A stretch of DNA of 7,256 nucleotides, taken from Cohaesibacteraceae bacterium (GTDB lineage Bacteria; Pseudomonadota; Alphaproteobacteria; Rhizobiales; Cohaesibacteraceae). Where the stretch lies: the NCBI GenBank assembly GCA_016764535.1, contig JAESRR010000162.1:13675-20930 (forward strand), given 5' to 3'. The notes beneath the pieces are model-generated. The model had not been told where the DNA came from, did no database searches, and saw nothing but the letters and a program-made list of their open reading frames with translations. Positions 1 through 5,439 of the stretch are shown here, piece after piece. Positions within the stretch are counted from its first letter, which is position 1; each line of letters starts with the position of its first letter. Position numbers and translations under genes: made by a program.

Positions 1-987
1 TTACGCGCTGCCAATATCAATAAACTGGTAATCGGTATCTCCGGTGGACTGGATTCAACACAGGCTTTGCTTGTTGCAGTGCAGGCGTTTGATGAACTTG
101 GGTATGATCGTAATAATATCCTTGCGTATACACTGCCTGCATTCGCCACCAGCGCAATTACCAAATCCAGTGCCTGGTCTCTCATGCTGGCATTGGGTGT
201 CCGGGCCGGAGAAATAGATTTAATACCCGCTTCCGGCCAGATGTTGCAGGATATTGGACATGAAGCGGCGGACGGCAAGCCGGTATATGATGTGACATAT
301 GAAAATGTACAGGCAGGCGCGCGAACCTCCCTGCTATTTCGTCTTGCCAACAAACATGATGCTCTTGTGCTGGGTACCGGAGATCTTTCAGAGCTGGCGC
401 TTGGCTGGTGTACATATGGCGTTGGCGATCATATGTCCCATTACAATGTGAACAGTTCTGTTTCCAAAACCCTGATTCAACACCTTATCCGGTGGGTTGC
501 TGCGACTGACAGGTTCGGTGGCGATACCTGTCGCATTCTTTATGACATTCTGAACACTGAAATTTCACCCGAACTTATTCCAGGTGACGATGGAAATGAA
601 ATTCCAGCACAAATTACAGAAGAAATTGTCGGGCCTTATGCATTGCAGGATTTCAACCTTTTTTACTTGTCACGCCACAGTTTTCGGCCTTCCAAGGTCG
701 CGTTCCTGGCTTGGCACGCCTGGCATGATGCGACACAGGGAGACTGGCCGCCACATATGAAGGATGATAAAAAAGTCAGTCACGATCTGAAGACAATACG
801 AAAATGGTTGCGCATATTCCTGTGGCGGTTTTTTCAGACAAGTCAGTTCAAACGCTCGGCTATGCCTAATGGACCCAAGGTTTCTTCTGGGGGTTCGCTC
901 TCCCCACGTGGAGACTGGCGAGCGCCATCTGATTCAAACTCCGCTGTATGGATTAGAGAACTAGACAAGTATGTGCCGGAAAATTAG
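1..987 (+). CDS. nadE: Glutamine-dependent NAD+ synthase, C-terminal part (5' end outside window)
   Basis: Makes NAD+ from deamido-NAD+ with ATP, using ammonia from glutamine, as the last step of NAD biosynthesis in the cytoplasm. The frame is open from base 1, so the gene starts upstream; 328 residues are visible. The ATP-pyrophosphatase P-loop SGGLDST sits at visible residues 14-20 (bases 40-60). Other synthetase-domain signatures follow: ENVQAGAR (about 101-108), [10 protein letters not shown] (about 123-132), and near the end [12 protein letters not shown] (about 282-293) and [11 protein letters not shown] (about 301-311). From memory, these blocks match the long, two-domain NadE of the mycobacterial type, so an N-terminal nitrilase-like glutaminase domain is expected before the window; this is inference. 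The apparent internal TTG start at base 67 lies after the P-loop and is not real. The TAG stop is 13 bp from the stop of the convergent LacI-type gene, with no obvious terminator between them. Confidence 0.95.
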   Translation, partial: LRAANINKLVIGISGGLDSTQALLVAVQAFDELGYDRNNILAYTLPAFATSAITKSSAWSLMLALGVRAGEIDLIPASGQMLQDIGHEAADGKPVYDVTYENVQAGARTSLLFRLANKHDALVLGTGDLSELALGWCTYGVGDHMSHYNVNSSVSKTLIQHLIRWVAATDRFGGDTCRILYDILNTEISPELIPGDDGNEIPAQITEEIVGPYALQDFNLFYLSRHSFRPSKVAFLAWHAWHDATQGDWPPHMKDDKKVSHDLKTIRKWLRIFLWRFFQTSQFKRSAMPNGPKVSSGGSLSPRGDWRAPSDSNSAVWIRELDKYVPEN

Positions 988-1000
988 GTACAGTTCGGGA

Positions 1001-2029
1001 TCAATTTGCTTGAAAATGCACACTACTGGCACGTTTTATTAATTGAAATGGACAATGAATGTGGCCCGGTTCAGCCAAAACTTCCCCATCCAAAAGATCC
1101 AGTAATCGATCCATCGCCAGTCGTCCCATTTCACAATGCGGAATGTGAATTGAAGTCAATGCCGGTTGCATGACAGCGCTGGTTTCAAGATTATCAAATC
1201 CAACTATCGATAATTGTTCGGGCAATCTCCAGCCAAGACGGTCCAGCTCCGAAATCAATCCCTGCGCCATTGCATCATTCGCACAAAAAACTGCTGATGG
1301 TTTTCTTTCACTGCGATCAATGATTTTTGCCGCTTTTCGACCTGCCTCGACAGTAAAATCACCTTCGAGGATCAGCTGTCTTTCAGTCAGCAAATCTTTT
1401 TTCACAAGAGCCTGCAAGTAACCACGCAATCGTTCGCGTGCCAAAATGTTGTGACCCGGACCCTTTATGTGAGCTATTTTGGAATGTCCCAGGGCAATCA
1501 AGTGCTCAACCGCCATTTCCGCGCCCGCGATGTCGTCCGTTATCACCTGGGTCAACCATTCTTCCGGCGTTTTTTCCCGTATTGTGATAATTGGTGGCGT
1601 GTCCACATCCTGACGATAATAATCTGCCAGCCCAGCGGGTAAATTTCCATTGATCAGGATCAACCCATCTGCACGTTTTTGACGCACGAAACCAGTGAAA
1701 AATTCCTCCCTTTCTGCCGACCCACCGGTGTATCCCAGGACGATTGTATAGCCCCGATCGGTTGCACGTTCTTCCAGACCCGTTAGAAACTCGACGAAAG
1801 CCGGGTCCCTGACATTGGAAACAAGTATTAAAATCATACCGGTTTTTTGGCGGCGTAAATTTTGCGCGGCAATGTTCTGGATGTACCCAGTTTTCTGCAC
1901 AACAATTTGAACACGGCTTCGCGTTTCCGGCTTCACCAGGTTGGGGTGATGTAACGTACGGGAAACAGTGGCTATTGATACGCCGGCAAGCCGGGCAACA
2001 TCTTCTATTGTCGTTTCACCAAAAGACAT
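1001..2029 (-). CDS. LacI-family transcriptional regulator
   Basis: DNA-binding regulator of the LacI/GalR family, 342 residues from the chosen start, which is the usual family length. The HTH is at residues 7-27 (TIEDVARLAGVSIATVSRTL) and the hinge helix around 52-60 (NIAAQNLRR, Leu58 in the minor-groove-inserting position). A periplasmic-binding-protein-like effector domain follows from about residue 64. It contains the family hallmarks GHSKIAHIKGP, FCANDAMAQGL, IVGFDN and LTSIHIP. The frame is open to an ATG at 2101, but the start at 2029 is preferred: it has a GAGG Shine-Dalgarno 5 nt upstream, puts the HTH at the very N-terminus as the family requires, and lies downstream of a possible promoter that would exclude the 2101 start. 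Effector and targets cannot be read from the sequence. It lies 134 bp downstream of the Rieske-domain gene on the same strand and may share its transcript. Confidence 0.93.
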   Translation of the reverse strand: MSFGETTIEDVARLAGVSIATVSRTLHHPNLVKPETRSRVQIVVQKTGYIQNIAAQNLRRQKTGMILILVSNVRDPAFVEFLTGLEERATDRGYTIVLGYTGGSAEREEFFTGFVRQKRADGLILINGNLPAGLADYYRQDVDTPPIITIREKTPEEWLTQVITDDIAGAEMAVEHLIALGHSKIAHIKGPGHNILARERLRGYLQALVKKDLLTERQLILEGDFTVEAGRKAAKIIDRSERKPSAVFCANDAMAQGLISELDRLGWRLPEQLSIVGFDNLETSAVMQPALTSIHIPHCEMGRLAMDRLLDLLDGEVLAEPGHIHCPFQLIKRASSVHFQAN

Positions 2030-2033
2030 TTGA

Positions 2034-2039
2034 TCCTCA
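2034..2039 (-). promoter_or_regulatory. Ribosome binding site deciding the LacI-type start
   Basis: On the minus strand this reads TGAGGAT-type sequence, with GAGG 5 nt before the ATG at 2029. The alternative ATG at 2101 has no comparable purine tract at proper spacing, so this site favours the shorter 342-residue protein. Confidence 0.6.
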
Positions 2040-2101
2040 TACCGCTCCCTCTCGAACCGGTGGCCCATTGACAAGGGCTTCTTAAGGATTTGAGTCACCA
2101 T

Positions 2102-2129
2102 AGCATAGTTCCAGATTTATGACAGTCAG
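2102..2129 (-). promoter_or_regulatory. Possible promoter of the LacI-type gene
   Basis: Minus strand: CTGACT (2124-2129, 4/6 to TTGACA), a 16-bp spacer, then TATGCT (2102-2107, 4/6 to TATAAT). The predicted transcript would begin near 2095, just inside the longer reading frame, which fits translation from 2029. The match is modest and could be chance; readthrough from the Rieske gene is equally possible because no terminator is seen between the two. Confidence 0.3.
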
Positions 2130-2163
2130 GGGCCCAATAGCCTGTATTTTGTATTTTTTCTGG

Positions 2164-3792
2164 TCAAAATCCCTGTGCTTCCACAAACGCCCGGGACTGC
2201 ATTATGGTTCTTCGAACATGTTTTCGCTTAATTGGTTCATTTAGAAATCGATTACAGGCTGCGAGCAGTGTTGGCACCCACGATGCTGTTGGCTTTAGCC
2301 TGACTTCCTGCTGTACTGCACACGTGAATTTTAGATAATGCGCGGGATATATATAGAAAGGTTCGCCGTGATCCAGAATTTTGTAAAACGCATTCCTGAA
2401 AAACTCTTCGCTATCAGAAACTTTCCACCGGTCCATATTCTGGTTCCAGTTTACAAACCTGGAATTACGCCCGAGAAAACAACCACACTGAAGATATGCA
2501 TTTGGTTTCAAGTCCGGCTGGACCTCCGCCAATTTGCGAGCGGACTGCAAATGCGTCAAAGCATGTGAAAAATCCAGCCAGTCAACATTATTTGAAACCG
2601 GTTGATCCACAGCGTTTTGTAAATTTCCATCAAAATAGAGCATTGCACCCGCGATTGCTTCCATCAATACATCGTCGAGCGCGTCAAGTTCTCCAGCGGC
2701 ATCGGATATCAACGCAAGAGCGCGTGGCACTCCGGCATGCCTGAATGTTTCAGCGGCTGGCACAACACTTCCTCTGCCGTTCCATGTCGCCAGTCTAACG
2801 CCATAGGCCCTGAATTCCGGAATCAGGTCTTCCCGTCTTCCAAAGCAAAAACTCCTGACAAGGGGTAATACAAATATATCCGTCGCACATGATCCAAACC
2901 TTGCAACAAGCTCATGGACTTTATCTACATAAATGGGGGAGTGGCCGAATGATTGATAATGCCGAAGGGAAACCCGCGCCAAAGCAAGCTGTAAATCTGT
3001 CTCTTTTCCTGTCTTGATCGCAGCCCTGACCTGAGCAACCGCTGCATTTTCATCTTCTTCCTCTATCGCATTTTCCAGAGCAATTGCACTAAAATCAGTT
3101 TCACAGTTCTGCGTGAATTCCCACTGGCCTGCATCCCTTTTACAATCCCAGGCAATATGTCCAAGAATTTCGACGACAGGGATCAGAGTGTCTGGATCAT
3201 CTGTACCAAGAAGACCATCATATACCATGAGCCAATCTGCCGCGGCGGCGTGCGCATGTGTGATGCCATATTGAAATTTTTCATGCGCCCATCCAAAAGC
3301 AAACCTGATCAAATCCAGAGGGTCACCACCGGAAATACGATATCGGGTCACCTCACGAGCCAACCGTTCATAATCGTTTTCCGCCAATGCCTGTTCCAGT
3401 CCGAGAAATACTCTGGAACGTGCCCGCTCCGGCGGAGGATCGGTCAGATCACACCATATTTCCCCGTTTCTTAATGTGACCGGATAAACACGCAAACTGT
3501 CTCCACCAATCAATGTTTCACCTGTTTCAAGGTCGAATTTCCAATTGTGCCAATTGCAAGTCAGGACACACCCTTCATTCAACGTTCCTTCTGACAAAGG
3601 GAAACCTTCGTGTGGGCATCTGTTGTTACACACATACACTCCGGATGCAGTTTGCAAAACAAGCAACTGTTTACCAGCAATTTTACAGATCAATTTTCCC
3701 TTTTTATTGAGCGCCGCAAGAGAAGTTATCCGCTGCAATTTCGACAAAAGTTCAGGGTCAATATTACCGGGGGACTCGATATTCATCGCCAT
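2164..3792 (-). CDS. Rieske [2Fe-2S] domain protein with long unassigned C-terminal region
   Basis: A 542-residue soluble protein with no signal peptide or membrane segment. Residues about 15-118 form a Rieske-type [2Fe-2S] domain: ligands Cys59 and His61 (RCPH) and Cys79 and His82 (CNWH), followed by NWKFDLETGE, typical of the Rieske fold in oxygenases and their ferredoxins. The remaining ~420 residues look mainly helical and Ala/Leu-rich. I do not recognise the family with certainty; a link to questin-oxidase-like proteins crossed my mind but I cannot support it. The usual mononuclear-iron motif of ring-hydroxylating oxygenases (D-x2-H-x4-H) is not seen. Several His stand in conserved-looking contexts: THAH (179, 181), FGHSPIYVDK (284), FSHALTHLQSAR (410, 414) and PAHYLK (485). 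These might bind a second metal, which is inference. Start: ATG at 3792, with another in-frame ATG at 3786; neither has a strong Shine-Dalgarno. The gene is divergent from the Cys-rich regulator and upstream of the LacI-type gene on the same strand. Confidence is high for gene and Rieske domain, low for function. Confidence 0.92.
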   Translation of the reverse strand: MAMNIESPGNIDPELLSKLQRITSLAALNKKGKLICKIAGKQLLVLQTASGVYVCNNRCPHEGFPLSEGTLNEGCVLTCNWHNWKFDLETGETLIGGDSLRVYPVTLRNGEIWCDLTDPPPERARSRVFLGLEQALAENDYERLAREVTRYRISGGDPLDLIRFAFGWAHEKFQYGITHAHAAAADWLMVYDGLLGTDDPDTLIPVVEILGHIAWDCKRDAGQWEFTQNCETDFSAIALENAIEEEDENAAVAQVRAAIKTGKETDLQLALARVSLRHYQSFGHSPIYVDKVHELVARFGSCATDIFVLPLVRSFCFGRREDLIPEFRAYGVRLATWNGRGSVVPAAETFRHAGVPRALALISDAAGELDALDDVLMEAIAGAMLYFDGNLQNAVDQPVSNNVDWLDFSHALTHLQSARKLAEVQPDLKPNAYLQCGCFLGRNSRFVNWNQNMDRWKVSDSEEFFRNAFYKILDHGEPFYIYPAHYLKFTCAVQQEVRLKPTASWVPTLLAACNRFLNEPIKRKHVRRTIMQSRAFVEAQGF

Positions 3793-3804
3793 ACCATATT
3801 TAAT

Positions 3805-3820
3805 GAAAGAAAATTCTTTC
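3805..3820. promoter_or_regulatory. Inverted repeat, candidate operator between the divergent genes
   Basis: GAAAGAA (3805-3811) and TTCTTTC (3814-3820) are perfect inverted 7-bp arms around a 2-bp AA centre. A second short palindrome, TTAATTAA, lies at 3821-3828. The 16-bp size and symmetry suit a dimeric winged-helix regulator, and the position over the likely start of Rieske transcription suits repression. The divergent regulator at 3887 is the natural candidate binder. AT-rich intergenic DNA produces such repeats by chance fairly easily, so this remains a candidate. Confidence 0.4.
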
Positions 3821-3823
3821 TTA

Positions 3824-3851
3824 ATTAATCATGCATCATTGCCTTTCGCAA
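3824..3851 (-). promoter_or_regulatory. Possible promoter of the Rieske-domain gene
   Basis: Minus strand: TTGCGA (3846-3851, 4/6 to the -35 consensus), a 16-bp spacer, and ATTAAT (3824-3829, 4/6 to the -10 consensus). Transcription would start near 3816-3818, inside the right arm of the inverted repeat at 3805-3820. The consensus matches are moderate in an AT-rich stretch. Confidence 0.3.
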
Positions 3852-3886
3852 GGAGATACTTTAGAAAAAACGAAAAGGAGTTCTGA

Positions 3887-4513
3887 ATGGACAGTCGCGC
3901 ACGTCGCCATCTACTTGAAATGATCAAGTCACGTGGCCCAACAGATGCAAGTTCCCTTGCGTCGGAACTCAACATCACACCCATGGCAGTTCGTCAGCAT
4001 ATGTATGCCTTGGCTGAAGAGGGTTTGGTTGAAGCTCAATCTGTTAAAAAAGGTGTCGGACGGCCATCAAAGCTCTGGGCACTTACCGAAGCTGCGCATG
4101 ACTTCTTTCCTCAGGGGTATGCTGAACTCACCGTAAGCCTGATGCAAACGATCAGGGAAACTTTTGGTGAAGAGGGACTGGATAAAATAGTCGAAACACG
4201 TGGCAATCAGTTGGCCAAGGTTTACGGCAAAGAGCTGGAAGACAAACATACTCTGCGTGACAGGGCCGAGGCACTTGCTGCCATTCGAACCAGAGAAGGA
4301 TATATGTCACACATTGAAGAAATTGATGATGGTCTATTGCTAATCGAAAACCATTGCCCAATCTGTACCGCTGCCAAATCCTGTACAGGTCTTTGTGCAT
4401 CCGAGCTGGATTTGTTTCAAAAAATGATGGGCAAAGAAGTAACGGTCAAGCGCACAGATCACATATTGCGAGGCGCGAGAAGATGTGCCTATGAGCTAAA
4501 ACCCATCTCGTGA
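3887..4513 (+). CDS. Winged-helix regulator with C-terminal Cys cluster (SufR/COG2345-like)
   Basis: A 208-residue transcriptional regulator. The N-terminal winged HTH spans about residues 4-67: the helix-turn-helix is ASSLASELNITPMAVRQHMY, followed by the wing GVGRPSKLWALT, the pattern of the ArsR/DeoR-like COG2345 family to which the Fe-S sensor SufR belongs. The middle is helical. The C-terminal part (about 150-204) carries five Cys: 157, 160, 166, 170 and 200, spaced C-x2-C-x5-C-x3-C-x29-C, ending GARRCAYEL. In this family such Cys bind an Fe-S cluster or another metal, so redox or Fe-S sensing is likely by homology but not shown here. The start is well supported by AAGGAG at 3875-3880, 6 nt before ATG. 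It is divergent from the Rieske-domain gene with 94 bp shared, which makes that gene the prime target and autoregulation likely. It is not placed beside any visible suf/isc operon, so it should not be named sufR. Confidence 0.9.
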   Translation: MDSRARRHLLEMIKSRGPTDASSLASELNITPMAVRQHMYALAEEGLVEAQSVKKGVGRPSKLWALTEAAHDFFPQGYAELTVSLMQTIRETFGEEGLDKIVETRGNQLAKVYGKELEDKHTLRDRAEALAAIRTREGYMSHIEEIDDGLLLIENHCPICTAAKSCTGLCASELDLFQKMMGKEVTVKRTDHILRGARRCAYELKPIS

Positions 4514-4547
4514 TACACCGGCGCCTGACCGTCTAACGGTATTTCTA

Positions 4548-4805
4548 TTATTCAGCGGCGTCTAAAGTAGTGGTTTCCCGAGTAGTTTTTCGATTACGAT
4601 TGGCCACCATTCGATCATGAAGATGCGTCACCATCCTGCTGCCGGTTTTTTCAAATGCGCCGGGAATAAATGCATGAACAAAACAGGCAAATCCGGTGTA
4701 CAGCATTGCCCCGCAAAAATACATGGCAGCGCCCATATGTTCGAAATAGGTTTCTTCAACCGAGTCCGGATGATCAACAAAAAGTTTACGCCAAACAGCA
4801 ATCAT
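4548..4805 (-). CDS. DUF6356-like small membrane protein
   Basis: An 85-residue protein of unknown function. The N-terminal motif LFVDHPDSVEETYFEHMG (residues 8-25) and the later VHAFIPGAFEKTGSR (43-57) match what I recall of the DUF6356 family, common in sphingomonads and relatives. Residues about 26-50 form one hydrophobic segment rich in Ala, Phe, Met and Gly, consistent with a single inner-membrane helix. The tail after residue 60 is charged, then Thr-rich. The start at 4805 has GGGGAA (4811-4816) 5 nt upstream on the minus strand. It converges on the Cys-rich regulator (stops 34 bp apart) and is divergent from the Lrp-type gene (109 bp), so Lrp control is possible but unproven. Homologues are sometimes loosely labelled capsule proteins; nothing here supports that role. 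Confidence 0.85.
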   Translation of the reverse strand: MIAVWRKLFVDHPDSVEETYFEHMGAAMYFCGAMLYTGFACFVHAFIPGAFEKTGSRMVTHLHDRMVANRNRKTTRETTTLDAAE

Positions 4806-4837
4806 ATTAGTTCCCCGGCAAGAATTTCTCTGACAGT

Positions 4838-4843
4838 ATTATA
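4838..4843 (-). promoter_or_regulatory. Candidate -10 element for the DUF6356-like gene
   Basis: The minus strand reads a perfect TATAAT here, 32 bp before the ATG at 4805. No good -35 hexamer sits 16-18 bp upstream, so if it is real the promoter may depend on an activator. The divergent Lrp-type regulator is the obvious candidate. AT-rich context lowers confidence. Confidence 0.35.
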
Positions 4844-4845
4844 TC

Positions 4846-4874
4846 TTGATTGTCGTGGTGATTTTTCTCATAAT
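4846..4874 (+). promoter_or_regulatory. Candidate sigma70-type promoter of the Lrp-type gene
   Basis: TTGATT (4846-4851, 4/6 to TTGACA), a 17-bp spacer, and CATAAT (4869-4874, 5/6 to TATAAT). Predicted start is near 4881, leaving a leader of about 34 nt before the ATG at 4915. It lies back-to-back with the candidate -10 of the divergent DUF6356-like gene. GTATTAT (4836-4842) and ATAATAC (4870-4876) form an inverted repeat bracketing the promoter, a possible autoregulatory site. Confidence 0.5.
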
Positions 4875-4914
4875 ACATAGCAAAGAAGCATTTTTTTGAG
4901 ATTTCATCCCAATA

Positions 4915-5391
4915 ATGAGCAACAATTTCAAATTTGATTTAACAGACCGGAAAATACTAAGAGAATTGCAACGTGATTCAAGCCGTACCACTGCTGACAT
5001 CGCGAAATGTGTGCATCTATCTACCAATGCATGCTGGAGACGCATCAAAATCCTTGAGGAAAGTGGTATAATCCGTAAGCAGGTTGCGCTGATTGATCAG
5101 GATCTTCTGGGTTTGACAATGACCGTATTCGTTCAGATTAAAACAAATGAACATTCGGAAGAATGGTTCGAGGCGTTTTCCCGTGGCGTTTCGCGCATTG
5201 ACGAAGTTGTGGAATTTCATCGCCTCAGTGGAACCTGGGATTATTTGCTCAAGGTACTCGTCGAAAACATCGCCGATTATGACAGGGTCTACAAGATGAT
5301 TATAAGAGCCGCACCCTTGTCAGATGTGACATCTTTTTTCTCAATGGAACGGATCAAGGAAACAACAGAGATTCCCATATCTTTGGATTGA
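4915..5391 (+). CDS. Lrp/AsnC-family transcriptional regulator
   Basis: A 158-residue regulator of the feast/famine family, normal length. The N-terminal HTH is at about residues 9-50: LTDRKILRELQRDSSRTTAD, then a recognition-helix region STNACWRRIKILEESGII. The C-terminal RAM (ligand and oligomerisation) domain runs from about 68 to 150, with the family-typical HRLSGTWDYLLKV (102-114) and the ending TTEIPI. Such proteins form dimers to octamers, bend DNA, and often sense amino acids; the ligand here is unknown. The Shine-Dalgarno is weak: only TGAG about 14 nt upstream in an AT-rich leader. No better in-frame start is seen. It is divergent from the DUF6356-like gene and convergent with the acyl-CoA dehydrogenase across a strong hairpin. 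Confidence 0.93.
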   Translation: MSNNFKFDLTDRKILRELQRDSSRTTADIAKCVHLSTNACWRRIKILEESGIIRKQVALIDQDLLGLTMTVFVQIKTNEHSEEWFEAFSRGVSRIDEVVEFHRLSGTWDYLLKVLVENIADYDRVYKMIIRAAPLSDVTSFFSMERIKETTEIPISLD

Positions 5392-5395
5392 TTTG

Positions 5396-5422
5396 TCAGG
5401 CAGCGATGTTCTCGCTGCCTGA
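5396..5422. terminator. 11-bp perfect hairpin between convergent genes
   Basis: TCAGGCAGCGA (5396-5406) and TCGCTGCCTGA (5412-5422) pair perfectly around a 5-nt loop. The stem is GC-rich and lies in the 48-bp gap between the stops of the Lrp-type gene (+) and the acyl-CoA dehydrogenase (-), the expected place for a bidirectional terminator. Neither strand has a following T-run, so it may act with Rho or protect 3' ends rather than being a textbook intrinsic terminator. Confidence 0.65.
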
Positions 5423-5439
5423 TCGTTGAACATTGCGAT

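Noticed and set aside
182..415. A minus-strand open frame inside nadE
   Set aside because: It is antisense to strongly conserved NAD synthase coding sequence and has no motif or ribosome binding site.
896..924. CGCTC...GAGCG with an inner CCACGTGG palindrome, a possible terminator or operator near the nadE end
   Set aside because: It lies inside the nadE coding sequence for the conserved [11 protein letters not shown] segment, has a short imperfect stem and no T-run; codon constraint explains it.
3839..3867. TTGCCT-N17-TAGAAA as a plus-strand promoter for the Cys-rich regulator
   Set aside because: Each hexamer matches only 4/6, and the predicted start would fall at the Shine-Dalgarno itself, leaving almost no leader.
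3545..3886. A plus-strand open frame (113 codons) running up to the start of the Cys-rich regulator
   Set aside because: It overlaps the Rieske domain coding region antisense, has no family resemblance, and the regulator has its own strong ribosome binding site.
3887..4513. Naming the Cys-rich regulator sufR
   Set aside because: No suf or isc genes are in the window, and the Cys spacing does not clearly match SufR; only family-level similarity is supportable.
4528..4540. ACCGT-cta-ACGGT hairpin between the convergent Cys-rich regulator and DUF6356-like gene, as a terminator
   Set aside because: A 5-bp stem with a 3-nt loop and no T-run is too weak to call, although the position would be right.
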